Source of the DNA: Actinernus sp. WN-2022
Taxonomy: Eukaryota > Cnidaria > Anthozoa > Actiniaria > Actinernidae
Reading direction: 5' to 3'
Assembly (NCBI GenBank): GCA_030867875.1
Contig: JAOWCC010001634.1
Span: 6,371,877 to 6,435,876, forward strand
Length of the DNA stretch: 64,000 nt
Positions 51,201-63,372 of this stretch are shown here, one piece after another. Every line of letters starts with the position of its first letter. The stretch's first letter is position 1. The position numbers and the translations under genes are program-made. The notes beneath the pieces were generated by a model. That model was given only the letters and a program-made list of their open reading frames with translations. It was not told the origin of the DNA and made no database searches.

Positions 51201-53078
51201 CCTGAAAGAGGTTACCTCGGGACACAGACAGACGAACTTTCTTCATCATTTCTACAACCATGTGATATAGATAAATTGTTTCAGGTTCATGATGTGTTGG
51301 GACAATTATGAATATTCCAAAAGGAGTTATGCTAGGTATAAGATATTTTTAATCCCAACACATAACCCCTAATTTACCGCCAAATTACAACGACCTTAAT
51401 TTATCATATTCTCATATTTCTCCATATCGTTGTTTTTAAAACTAACACTAAATATAGTAAGTAGTTATTGACTGAGTGGGAGGGACGTACGGGAAAATAT
51501 TTGGCTCGAAGTCATTTTGTACGGACCTCGGTGCGGTTGCAATTGGTCAGTAATATATTTCTAGTTTCCCCTGGATCTAACTTGTTCACTTGGTGTTTTT
51601 TTTCGACCAGCTCACGTGACTATCACGTGACTTTTGTAAGTGAAAGGAAAGAGCGCGCGGGCCTTACAGGTTTTATGCCTTCCTTACCGATATGATCTTG
51701 GTAAATCAACGCCAAGATCTTCTCTACTGGCTCAGACAGTTCTACAATCTGAAAAATCAGGAATATAAGTTAGTCGATTAACACAATTAAACTTAATTTG
51801 TATGCCACACCAAGAATAACAAACACCACGACACGTTTTGTGGCTGTTATTTACGAAGTTGTGAATAAAGATATCCTCCTTTTCAGTTTGGATTAAAATG
51901 ATAGATATATCGTCTGAGTGGACGGAGATACTCGATCACTTACCACTTTCTTGACAAGTATTAGCTGAAAAGAAGAGTAAAATAGTAAGGCTTCAGTAAC
52001 TAATTAATCTAGCCAAGGGCGCCACTGTTTTCTTGGTTAACGTTATTAATATTCTACATTTAACACATACGTTTCCCAGCCAAAAAAAACATGAGGAATA
52101 AATTTAACAGTAACACGTTTCAAAACAATTTAGTAAAAACTGCCTCACTATTAACTGATTTTTAAAAAAACGAGATTCAAATAATGGTAGTGTCTCGACG
52201 AGTGTGCGATATTCCAGTAAAAATCAGTATTTCCCGTCAGTTATAATTCACTGTTTCGTGTTGAAAATACGATACAAGCAGTTGTGCTTCGACTGCTATT
52301 AGCTAGTGTCTATCAGGGACAATAAATAACATTACATAACTATGGGTCTGTAAACTATAATGGACAGCGGTCTTTCTTACTTTTTCTACCATTTCCTTTC
52401 CTGGTTTTACGTATTTCTCTGTAAAGGGAGACACAAAAATAATTAATAATTGGAAAATATGGAGACTAATATTGAACAATCCCAGTCGTTATTAATGGCG
52501 GTTAAGGAAAGAAGGCGAACTGTTTTTCTTTTGTATAAATGGGGTATAGTCTCCAAAAAAAACGTTCTACAGGGGGGGTCCTAAAAACATTCTGGAATTT
52601 TCTCCCACTCCCCTTCCAATTTTTGCATTATTGAACTTATTCACAAAGGCATCGAAGCGAGGTCAGTTGTCACTTAAAGAGAAACGGTCCACGGCGAAAT
52701 ATTAAACGTTAAATTCCTCATGACACCAACAGTGCGGTAGGACGTCACATACAACTACCAGAACTCTTTGCGCGAATCCCTCAAATTAGGAGCATTGTCT
52801 TGGAATTCTCTGAATGAGAGATTGGAAAAGGGCTGGTAGTTGTAGTAAAACGACGTTAATATGAAAATGTCCATTTTTTTTTATCTTTGGCTCTGATACC
52901 ATCGTTACCAGACTTGCCGCGTGGACATGATATGAAAATGTTCAGTACTTACTATCTGGGTGCTCATCTGGTTTAACACCTGCTACTGATTTATTGAGGA
53001 GTTTCAGAAACTTCTCGATGATGTGCTTTATACCACCTTGTTCTGGTCTGTTAACTCCTGGACTCGGCCTACCAGTAG

Positions 53079-53300
53079 ATGGTTTCGGTCTGCGAGATGG
53101 TTTCGGTCTGCGAGATGGTTTCGGTCTGCGAGATGGTTTCGGTCTGCGAGATGGTTTCGGTCTGCGAGATGGTTTCGGTCTGCGAGATGGTTTCGGTCTG
53201 CGAGATGGTTTCGGTCTGCGAGATGGTTTCGGTCTGCGAGATGGTTTCGGTCTGCGAGATGGTTTCGGTCTGCGAGATGGTTTCGGTCTGCGAGATGGTC
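53079..53300 (-). repeat. Coding 18-bp tandem repeat, 12 units (gene 1, copy B)
   Basis: Twelve near-identical GATGGTTTCGGTCTGCGA units. Homogeneity between units suggests recent expansion by slippage or unequal exchange. Confidence 0.96.
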
Positions 53301-53746
53301 GTCCGGGGCTAGGTGTACCAGATGGAGCTATAGATTTACCTGCAGGGGGCAGCACGGGCCCACCAGTGGATTCAACAGGTGTGACAGATGGCACAGGCCT
53401 ACCAGGCGTTCGATGTCGTTCAGTTGTTGCCAGGGTAGGTGCTGTAGGGTCTTCCAGATGAACTATCGCAAAACAATATTGAAAATACCATACTGATCTA
53501 AATAGAGTAGCACAAATTTAACATGTATTACTAGATTTGTTGTGGTCGACTAAGGGAGAACCGAAATACATTTTAGAGAATGATTTTGAACAGACAATAC
53601 ACTGTAGTGGAATAGAAACCTTCGAGTGCTAAGGGTTGCTTCGTTAAGATTACGGTACATTTGTATGTGTTTTAAAATTGAATTGGTGATGCCTCGATCG
53701 TAAAGGATTATTACTGTAAAATATCAGTGTTTTACGGAGGTCGAGC

Positions 53747-54026
53747 TAGCTCGGGGTGGCGCAGTGGTGAAGTGCCTCGCCTCTCACCTCTGTGGCCCGG
53801 GTTCGATTCCTGGACCCGGCGCCATATGAGAGTAGAGTTTGTTGGAATCTCGCCCGGCCTTGCTCCGAGGGTTTTCCTCCGGTTTCTCCGGTTTTTCTCC
53901 CTTCACAAAAAGCCAATACGCTAAATTCCAATTCGATCTGTGGTTTAGCCGGGTCCTGGCTTTGATCAGCCCCTATATGGTTGTTTCAGGTCCCGTTAGA
54001 AATTCCGGCAGAGGTCACGCCGTTGA
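53747..54026 (+). mobile_element. tRNA-derived SINE in intron 2 of gene 1 (copy B)
   Basis: Same element and position as 21576-21855, with no differences that I could see. Confidence 0.9.
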
Positions 54027-54525
54027 AATCGTCGGATGATTAGTCTAAAACGCTGCATAAAACATGAAATGAACCCATATTTGTAATATACCTCCTTCAT
54101 CCTTGTCGATATCATATTCCGTTGCTAAAGCATCATCTCTTGTTTCATCTGATAAGAAATACAACTCAGTTGATTACAATCTACAATTCTAGTCAAAAGG
54201 GCTGGCACATGCACGTACAATGTAAGCATTTATTTTTCCATAATTTGTTTTTTTCGTTTCGCAGCATTATTAAGCCTGCTTATGAATCGGCGAGAAGAAG
54301 CTTTATCCAAAGTAACTTTCAATAAAGGGAAGTCACAGTGACTTTGAAGAAAGTAATAAATGAACTTCTTAAGATATATTAATTAAACGAAACGTTCTTA
54401 CCGTTTGCTATAGCGTCAGTGAAAAACTCGACTTCATCCTCGAGTAGGGTATCCTGGAATGCAGAACTGCGAGTTTGTGCTATAACAACAATTAAAAGAA
54501 CTGTGACTACAAGTAGGATCTTCAT

Positions 54526-55111
54526 TATCTTGGAGACGCGGATCAAACCAATGTAGCTCACACGACAACCAGTGTAAAACGGTTCTAATTCACCCGAGGT
54601 ACCAGAGGCTGTATTTATACTGAAATCTAAATGATAATGACTTTGGTACTATTCTTTCAGCAATATACCTTCATTCCAGTAGCTGGTTGGTTAAACAAAA
54701 ATGTTCATTTACAAATTAAAGAGACTATACCCACATGAGCAGTTATGCCAACTTTTTAACAATATGCTTTTAATTGCGCATTGAATTTTGGTTGATGAAT
54801 TATGCCGGATTTTAGGTTAAACACTGCGACCTTCGGACGTAGTTTGAAAAAGTAGCTCTCTTCAAGGCATTTTTAAGATAATTTAAGAAAACGTTTTCGT
54901 GCGGTATGTGGAACTCAGTTACGTAACATGATTATGTAATAGCATGCAGGCTCGTAAACAAAGCAGGATGTGCAACACTGATGCAATTCCCAGATGGTAC
55001 ATCGCAACTTCAAATCATTATCACTCGGATTTCAGTATAAATACAGCCTCACCTTGGATGAGTTTGAACCGTTCAACATTGGTTGTATGAGCTACATTGG
55101 TTCGATCCAAG
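54526..55111. promoter_or_regulatory. Bidirectional promoter between divergent genes 1 and 2 (copy B)
   Basis: TATAAATA on the minus strand at 54612-54619 and on the plus strand at 55036-55043, in the same mirror-image context as copy A. Confidence 0.8.
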
Positions 55112-58100
55112 ATGAAGAGCCTTCTTGTGGTCACAGTTCTTTTAATTGTTGTTATAGCACAAACTCGCAGTTCTGCATTCCAGGATACCCTACTGGAGGA
55201 TGAAGTCGATGTTTTCACTGCTCTCACCAAAGGTAAAAACGTTTCTGATTTCTTTCTTTTTTCAGTCTGAAAGAAGTTACCTAATCCATTATTGAGCAAA
55301 TTGCTTTTGCAAATTTTTGCATTTTGACAAATTCAGTACGTTAATGTTCCTGTAATTATACGAAATAAGAGAATCGCTGTACTAATGAGAAATCGCATGG
55401 GTTAACAGCTATTTTTATTTAGTGATCCAAATCCATAGCAAAACTCTTCCTCGATGTTTACATTCCCAATATAAGTACAAATACCAAGAGAAACGCGCGT
55501 TTGGGACGGGACCTTACGCCACGCTTGGCACAAATAACAATCGATCACTCTGCTATATTTTCACAAGTTTCCAACGTAGAAGATTGTTTTATGTGAGAGA
55601 AAGAAGACCGATGACCAAAACAAAATCCGATGATTTGAACTACCGTAGACATCTTGATGACGTCACAGTTACGTCATGTATCCATTTATAATAGGTTTCT
55701 CGATGTTTTGAATTACCTTTAACATCAGTAAATCTTTTATTTTCGATTTCCCATCATCTTTTAGTAGAGTTTAAAACATGTTTACCACAAATATTGGTAC
55801 CCACAACGGTATGCACGCATGGCATAAGTTACCTCAAAATCGATCCCTACAAAGCGAACCAAAAATATATAAAATAGCACATTTTGTTTAATTCGATGTC
55901 AAATTTAACGAAATTTCCATATGTTAATATTAAATTTAAATACGTTTGTATATTGACGTCATAACGAACGACTCCTTTCAAGGTCAAATTCTGCGTTACC
56001 ATACGTTTAAAATAAAGTATGTTATGACAACAACTGAAGATTCCTGTGACGTCAGATTTTTTTTTACGTTATGGGTTTGACATCAGTCATGCTTTCTAAA
56101 TTGAAGAAACATAAAAAATACCTATTGCAGCTATTCAGTGTACAGTAAGTACATTTCCTCTTTAAAACCCGAAAAATACTCCAGTTATTTTAAAAAGACG
56201 TATTCAAAAATACATGTAGATGATGTCAGAATGACGTCTCCTCTTTTTCACTGAATTTTAAAGTATTTCCTCTCGAAAATTCTAAAAACATACGGTTGTG
56301 GGTTATTTTGTAAATGGTTCTATATTGTTATTTCCCTCCACATTTTTTGCGGGAAAATTACCAAAATTCAAAATTTAATAATTTTTCTCCCTTTTAACCA
56401 ATCGAACTCGAGTTTTTCTTTTTTTCTTTTTCGGGTTTTAAAGAGGAAATGTACTTACTGTACACTGAATAGCCGCAATAGGTATTTTTTATGTTTCTTC
56501 AATTTAGAAAGCATGACTGATGTCAGACCCATAACGTAAAAAAAAATCTGACGTCACAGGAATCTTCAGTTGTTGTGATAACATGCTTTATTTCAAACTT
56601 ATAGGTAACGCAGAATGTGACCTTAAAAGGAGTCGTTCGTTATGACGTCACAATAACGTCAATATACAAACGTGTTCGATCCTAAAGACGTTATTTCATT
56701 TTAATATTAACATACGAAAATTTAGTTAAATTTGACAGCGAATTAAACAAAATGTAGTGACTATTTTGAGGTAACTTATGCCATGCGTGCGCAGGTTTGA
56801 CTTCATCTTATTTAATAACTGTATTTACCTTAGGTGAAGAAGATTTCACTGAATTTCACGATGCTGAACTTCGCAATCTTCCCGTCGATATATTTGGTAA
56901 GCTGACATTTTTTTCAAAAACAATTGAAGGATTGGCGAATATTTGCTTTCTTCTTTGTTCAGTTTGCGTAAAATGGAACGCTGTAGTGAAATGTACAGCC
57001 TGTTACATATTAAATTAAAACTTGTTCTGGTATCTTTTCATCCGTGCCATCCGTAGCTCAAGAAGCTTTTAGGTAGTCTTTGGACGCATAGAATACCACT
57101 TCTAGTCGTTCGTGGGCAAATTGATTTTGCCAATTTTACAGTTTGACCAATTTAGTGTAAAAAAAAAAATCTCCTGTAATGCCGTTGGTTTCTAAACATC
57201 GGGCACAATCCTATTGTTCTTCGCGACATTTACTTGCAGTAGCGAAAAGTCTCTGAAGCGGAATGATTACAGTCTAATGAATAAGCAATTCCTTTTAACG
57301 TTACTTGATTGGCTTTTCATAAATCGTTATGGGAATACAAGTGTCTACTTCAAATTCACTGCCAGAAACATCATTTTATAAACAATAGAGATATTCTTCA
57401 AATGCGCCGCCTGTGATTAAAAGATGTAATTACAGTTAAGCCCTAATGTTGTTTGGCATGATTGAGAGATTTTGTTTGATTCAGTTCTAAAAAACATTTG
57501 GAGGGAACTTTGTAGTATTTTGTTTTCAGATTTAGAGAATTGTTCGCTAGCCTGGCCATGAGACGAAGCAGCATCGGCGACTTGCAAAGAAGCGAGTTTC
57601 TTCGCGGCTTACATCTCACAAATATGTTTGAAGAAATAAGAAATGCCCCACCCCGAGCACATCCATATACCATCCTCAGTACGAGTATTTTGAAAATATG
57701 TAGTAGTAATATCTTACTAACCTCCGACATGTTTTCGATCGATGAACATGGACGGTATCGGGAAAACCCTTATTACTTGGTTTGCCGTTACGCTCCTACG
57801 CACGCATTGCTGCGTGGGCATTGCTGGAATTGACTGCATTATATAGCAACTATTATAAAATTCGTTTTCCCACCTTTAGCTAACCACGTGACGATGTGAT
57901 CACGTGTCTGGATTTTGATGACTGCCACTTGACATCGCATCAACCAATGAGAGCGTATGTTGTGGAAAACTTGTGGACTGTGTAACAATTAAATTTATCT
58001 TAAGGATAATAAAATAATTCTACCTGATTTTCTCAAGTGTTTAGTAACTGCATTTACCTTCTCAGATGTGACTGAACTCCATGATGTCCTCTTGGATACA

Positions 58101-59784
58101 TCTGGTAAGCTAACCTTTATTTCATATGTAAGGACTCGCCAATACACCAGATTCAGTTTACAATAAAATTTGGAACTTGCACTACGCTGAATGAAATTTA
58201 ACTTCAAAGCAGTAAAAGGGCGGTTTGATTAACGCGAAACGGGGGCGCTGTGGTAAAACAGCTGTCCAGCCTGAGTAACTGTTATGCCGATGATGCTGCA
58301 TTTTCATCAAATTAAAGACCGGAGAGGGGATGGACTGGTATGTCATCCGAGTTTTTCTGAAGAATACTTATTGAATACTAACTGATACAACGGAATGTTA
58401 ATTTTTGAAGAGAATTATAATATTGCTAACCGGTTGGCCCAGGTTTGTTTTCATCCTTGCCATCCGCAGCCCGATAAACTCTTCTGTTGTCCTAATTCAC
58501 TTACGTAGAATCTTTTAAAACACAGAATTGCAAGCAGTTGTGGTTTACTACATTGAAACCGTTCTGGATTTCATGAAAATTATCTAAATTACAGGAACAA
58601 CAATCTGTGCAAAGGAGTCTGGTAGTCAACTGCGTAACGTCATAGTGCGCACGGCCTATTTTAGGTTACTTTTCATGTACACTGTTATTTGGACTCTATC
58701 CCGGTTTCTGGAAAACTACCCACCCCTCTCTTGGATATGCATCGTTCTATTCATAAATAACGATGTGGGGAGGGGTGGAGATTTCCCAGAAACCGTGATC
58801 TTTTTTTGTGTGTTTTGATGATGACGTTATTACTATTGCATACAATATACTCGTTAAGTGTGAATTCCTATTAATTCAGTGGCAAATAAAAAAACTCATG
58901 AATGGGACTGAATCTTCCATGTTTAACAACAACTCTTAATTTATCGAGGCTGCACTTTTTATCCACGTCTGTCCTTTTTTTTTCTAGTTATGGTAGACGT
59001 AGGCAGTGATCAACACGAAACCTTGCTACTTTGATCACTGCGCACGAACAATTCATTAGTTTCTTCTCAGTTACGTAAGTGTTACTATTATGTTTTTTTC
59101 TTTATCCTGTAATTATCTACTATCCTGTTAAATAGAAAAATGTTCGAATAAACTGAAAGGGTTATTTTGATGTACATTGGTCGAAGTTGTATTCAATTTT
59201 GTGAGTAATTATTTCTGATAGATGAGCCGGAAGGCACCACAGCATCTACTGAAGAACTGGAACCAACAACTGAAAGACATGAAACGCCTGTTACTAAAAA
59301 GCCTCAACCAACTGGTCATCCGTCTCGCAGACCCAGGCCATCTGGCAGACCATTCCGCAGATCCAGGCCATCTGGCAGACCATCCCGCAGACCATCCCGC
59401 AGACCCAGGCCATCTGGCAGACCATTCCGCAGATCCAGGCCATCTGGCAGACCATTCCGCAGATCCAGGCCATCTGGCAGACCATTCCGCAGACCCAGGC
59501 CATCTGGCAGACCATTCCGCAGACCCAGGCCATCTGGCAGACCATCTCGAAGACCATCCCGCAGACCCAGGCCATCTGGCAGACCATCTCGAAGACCATC
59601 CCGCAGACCCAGGCCATCTGGCAGACCATCTCGAAGACCATCCCGCAGACCCAGGCCATCTGGCAGACCATCCCGCAGACCAGACCCTGGCCATTCCGGT
59701 AGCCCTATACCCTTGCGTAGACCCATAGATGGAGACGAGATAGATGTGGATGACAGTAAATATGGACTAGGATTATTCATATAA
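55112..59784 (+). CDS. Secreted Arg/Pro-repeat protein (gene 2, copy B), apparently intact
   Basis: Exons 55112-55232, 56834-56896, 58066-58104 and 59222-59784 join in phase 1 throughout, about 260 residues. Exon 1 encodes the signal peptide MKSLLVVTVLLIVVIAQTRS and acidic EDEVDVFTALTK, and ends at an intact GTAAAAAC donor. Exons 2 and 3 are acidic (EEDFTEFHDAELRNL, VTELHDVLLDTS). Exon 4 starts DEPEGTTASTEELEPTTERH and then holds about ten PSGRPFRRSR or PSGRPSRRPSRRPR units, then PIDGDEIDVDDSKYGLGLFI and TAA. The strongly acidic N-terminal half followed by a cationic, proline-rich repeat with RR pairs recalls precursors of proline-rich antimicrobial peptides, but a structural or matrix role is equally possible. 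A donor-like GTAAAT at the final DD-SKY could give an alternative end. Confidence 0.8.
55803..56793. mobile_element. Long-hairpin MITE in gene-2 intron 1 (copy B)
   Basis: Counterpart of 23697-24605. The right arm is fuller than in copy A, since it keeps the stretch with ATTGAAGAAACATAAAAAAT complement and CTGACGTCACAGGAATCTTC that copy A lacks near 24380. Confidence 0.8.
59330..59690 (+). repeat. Coding tandem repeat, about 10 units (gene 2, copy B)
   Basis: Ten CCATCTGGCAGACCA starts in higher-order arrangement: TTCCGCAG-type units cluster first, and three consecutive 42-bp units with TCTCGAAGACCATCC follow. Copy A has three. Confidence 0.93.
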
Positions 59785-60469
59785 ACCACGGCAATTCACA
59801 GGTTAGAAATATTGAATTTTCAATTGTTTCTGTTTTCAAATTCTGTAATACTCTTTATGCAATGGGCCTTTTGCAGCCAGGCATTCACGTGATTGTACAT
59901 TCGTTAACGAAGTATTATATCAGCATGTGACTGTTAGCTGCAAAAGGCCTATTAAAATACCACTTCTTCACACGATGTCTTGCCTCAACCGCCTTCCTCC
60001 TTTGTCGACCTTTGCGCTACTCGTGAATTTAGTGTGTCTTAATATTAAATTCAAAGCGTATAAACAATATAGTATTCCCAGAAAGTATGTAACAATAGCT
60101 ACACCCTCGCAAAACAAAACGGTCGACTATTTGAAAAAGGTGTTGGGTGTGCTGTGCACCAATTTGTTTTTAAAGGTCGTTTGGTCAAAAGCAGTTCTGC
60201 GAAGATGACTGTATATTTACAATGTGATTTGTTTATTCAGATAATCTGCTCCTATAGACTTGTACTGTACTACGGGTCTTCTCCCGATTGTATTGTTGGA
60301 TTCAAACATTTTCTGATTTCTTTTTTCAGGATGAAGTTTACAAAAAGGACACCGTAGTCAAAAGAATAGTGAATCATGAAAATATTCTTGTAAATCACAT
60401 GCAATTAATAAAAGTATGAATGCAAGACTTCTCGTTACTGTTATCCTTCTGCTCCTTGTAATAACTAAC

Positions 60470-60825
60470 CCAGGAGCGTCCATCACCCATATATGTCACG
60501 GCGTTTTCACAGGTTATTTTTAGAACCGTTTTCCTCCCTTCTTGGGTTGTAACAATCACAAGCGTAGCAGCCATGTTGGTTTGTATATACGTATAACAAT
60601 AGCTAATGAGGCATTATTCGTTCCGCCAATGGTGCAATCCACCAATTGACTGAAAATCAAATAGCCCAACTTGTAAGAACGCCGTAACACCTACTGTAAA
60701 TGTTCTTGACTAATAGAAACCCTGGGTTACTATTCCTTAAATTGATTTTCAGGGTGGGTCACAATTAAAACACTGGGTTTATATTAGAACATTTACGGTA
60801 TATAGGAGATGTTGAAGTTATGAGC
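60470..60825. mobile_element. MITE of the TGTCACGGCG family with nested hairpin (copy B)
   Basis: Counterpart of 27801-28170, at the same distance downstream of gene 2. Confidence 0.75.
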
Positions 60826-61317
60826 TCCTGCTAAGTCATATCGTCAAATCTTGAATAGCATAAGTTAAATAATTAACTTAACCAGCTTTCGTAAGAAAAA
60901 ATAAATAAATGTTCCCGCTCTCCACATTTATCAGCTAATCAGGCACAAAACGATTAACTCCAAGCTAACATGGAACGATCACATTAAAGTCCCAGCTTAA
61001 TCGCGCTCGCATTCCAACGAATAATCTTGTAGCTTTATTACTACGCACGTATAAGGTCATCTATAGATTATGCTTGTCCTGTATTTCACCATGTTTTCCC
61101 TATATACTTATAAGGCTATAGCGGTCATACATTCGGTAGTAGTTTTGTAGGAATTCGTTTAATTCCATAATTTTATAACCATTTTAGCTATAGTAATTCC
61201 CATAGTAGTACTTAGTTTTTGTAGTAGTTAATTAATATATTATTATTATCATTTAGAGTTGTACACAATTTGTAATCAGGTACGGCGTCGATGTTTTCAA
61301 TTCATAAGATAAGGTCT

Positions 61318-61578
61318 GCGTAAACGAGGAAACATTTTTGCTGATAATGTTTCTTGGGTGAACAAACGAGCCGGATGCAAAACAATTTGTCTGGCTGGGC
61401 AAACCAAGAAACATTTTACGAGAAACAAATGATGGCGCATGCGCCTTAATCATGTTAGGACGTTGGCGCGTGCGTAACCTATATAGCGCAGCCCTGGGAT
61501 CTAGTCAACATTGTTGCAAACGGGAAACATTTGTTGCGGAAGAAAAAGCAATTCATAAATGTTTCCTCGTTTGCGCAG
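61318..61578. mobile_element. MITE-like inverted repeat
   Basis: GCGTAAACGAGGAAACATTT near 61318 pairs with AAATGTTTCCTCGTTTGCGC ending at 61578. Internal words TTGTTGCAAACGGGAAACATTT repeat the theme. It sits just beyond the right edge of the segmental duplication. Confidence 0.65.
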
Positions 61579-61686
61579 GGCTTTATAAACTGGAAGTAGG
61601 GAAACTAGAAAAAACGTTAAGTGAAGCGGCTTTGATAAATGTGGATATAAAGCCGGCTGGTCAAACGGTATAGGTATAGCAGGAGT

Positions 61687-61963
61687 CCAGAAGTTTCGAT
61701 GTCTCATACTAGGTATTCGTCCATCCGTTTACGGTAGAATCTATTTTTAGAAAACTATTCTCACCAAATCGATAGCCAAGCGTGTTGCACTTAATGCATC
61801 AGCAACTCTGATTGATCCAAAATATGAAAGCCTTTGTTCTAATCGAGAGAATTGATTTTGTGTTAATAAAAGAAACATGGATGCCGTTCTAAAAATAGAT
61901 TATACCGTAAACTGATGGGCCGCGTTCCATTGCTTATCGAGACTTCTGGTTATAGACTTCTGG
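61687..61963. mobile_element. MITE with CCAGAAGT ends
   Basis: The left end CCAGAAGTTTCGATGTC, with TCCATCCGTTTACGGTAGAA and TCTATTTTTAGAA, pairs with TCTAAAAATAGATTATACCG and TATAGACTTCTGG at the right. Related to the ends of the 9780-11634 element. Confidence 0.8.
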
Positions 61964-63094
61964 ATGTATCTATAACATTGCAGATAGACCCATGATGAAT
62001 GATGATGGACAAGAACTGATAGGAACATCGCTGACCCCGTAGTTCGATCGCGTTTCTGTGCATGTGGCGCAGACAAATCCAAACAGTTGGAATTCCTCCA
62101 ACTCGGGCGAAAACCTTGTAGACAAGTCGCAGAGTGGATTGCTCACTGCATTCCTTTCTCCTGCCTTTTGTTTTCTTCTTTCGTCCGCGGCGTTTACCTT
62201 CACTTAGTCTTGCAACAACAATGTATTCCAAAACAAATACAAAGCAAGCCGGCGGCCGTCATTGTTCACGAACCCGTTTTCAAACCTTGAGAACTATTTT
62301 ATTAAATTATGAAGAAAATTAGTAAACTCACAGTTTGAAGTTTGTTCAATTTCCCATCGACTGTGAAAATATAAAGGGCTTAACTTTCACGTATTTATCT
62401 TAACTTTTGGGGGTAGAAGTTCACAAGTCGAGTTTCTTTTGAAACACCGGGTTGCTGTAATATGCGTTTTTAAGGGGAATTTTGCGCGGGAAATTCGCGC
62501 GGCCGCCCACCAAGACTGACAGTTGACGCATGTGCATACGTTTGACCGCTGTGTGGGGTAAATCTATGAAATTCATGAATTCGTAAGGTTTACCGGAAAC
62601 GGACGCTAAACTGATTTTGGACTCTCGAAGCATTAGCCGAGTATTAGAGGGATGTACAGAACTCGGAACATGAGGTTTTATAACAAAATATATTCGTTTA
62701 TTATGTTTTTATTCAGTATAAGTTCTACGCCGTAAAATATGGTTGGTGTGTTCTTGGGTGGGCTAGCCTGATCCCGATGCAATCTCTTCTGTTCATCCTT
62801 CTTGTAAGTCGTAGTCCAGCCGGTATATGTATGTGTGTGCAGTGAAGCCAGGGGCGTAGCTTCCTGTATGCATATACGCACGTGCGTACCTGAGAAATCC
62901 GGTGACATTTTAAAATTTAATTTCCTTCCGTATTAATTAATCGCTGTTAAGGTAGAATCGCGTTAAAAATCCCATTTTATCAAGTTTACGCGAATGGGGA
63001 AACACTTAGGCTCAAATTATCGTCTTTTTCGCGAACCCGTAATGTCAATTAGTCAGCGTGCTCCAAAGTGCCTGGTTACACAGGCAGAAAAATG
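61964..63094. other. No gene seen
   Basis: No supported exon or RNA gene. Open frames are short and lack family features. Confidence 0.45.
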
Positions 63095-63204
63095 GGTAAT
63101 AAGTTCATGTCCTAGATACAACAATAGGTTAATTACGTTCTATTATGTTTCGGTCATAGAACGTCAGTAACATATTGGTGTATCTAGGACATGAACTTAT
63201 TACC
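63095..63204. mobile_element. Short MITE, exact 26-bp inverted ends
   Basis: GGTAATAAGTTCATGTCCTA with GATACA (63095-63120) is perfectly mirrored at 63179-63204 around a 58-bp centre. Confidence 0.85.
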
Positions 63205-63302
63205 GAAAAATGGCGGACTAGCCAAATCTGTATTATATGAATTCCGTTTAATGCAGTGTTTTTGAGACCAGTTCAGTCTTAATTATTAATGCTCAGATAA
63301 GA

Positions 63303-63372
63303 ATGTCCAGGAAATCTATCACAGACTTCTTTCGCGTTGTAGAGAATGAAAACAAACCCGAAAAAGCTGCAG
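63303..63372 (+). CDS. Candidate first exon with a PIP-box-like motif
   Basis: ATG at 63303 opens MSRKSITDFFRVVENENKPE and runs to a strong donor CAG/GTAAGG at 63373. The SITDFF core resembles PCNA-interacting (PIP) motifs, although the usual Gln is replaced. Such N-termini occur in DNA replication and repair proteins and in some repeat-encoded proteins. No further exon is visible in the remaining 600 bp. Confidence 0.4.

Larger units (their letters stand above)
49652..54525 (-). pseudogene. Secreted RRPKPS-repeat protein with premature stop (gene 1, copy B)
   Basis: Same exon structure as copy A: 54525-54402, 54148-54092, 53462-52953, 52418-52381, 51964-51944, 51748-51688, 51251-51123, 50977-50834, 50691-50654, 50480-50420, 49914-49690, with an end at 49652 by read-through. 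Exon 3 is 144 bp longer because it holds 12 SRRPKP units instead of 4. In exon 10 a single base change turns the Gln codon CAA into TAA (plus 50460-50462), removing about 90 residues of the helical domain. The same change creates a GTAAG word that could act as a new donor. Other differences are mild (VEFFTDAIANG, one Gln to Leu in the 21-bp exon). It may still make a shortened secreted protein. Confidence 0.78.
47172..61290 (+). repeat. Segmental duplication, copy B (direct orientation)
   Basis: Second copy of 15990-28590, lengthened by the hairpin insertions at its left end and by expanded coding repeats. Strong continuous similarity resumes at 48481. Confidence 0.92.

Noticed and set aside
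52994..53496. 150-residue ORFs opposite to and alongside the RRPKPS repeat
   Set aside because: Repeat-driven open frames (GFGLRD, SVCEMV) with no support outside the repeat. The minus-strand frame matches the spliced gene.
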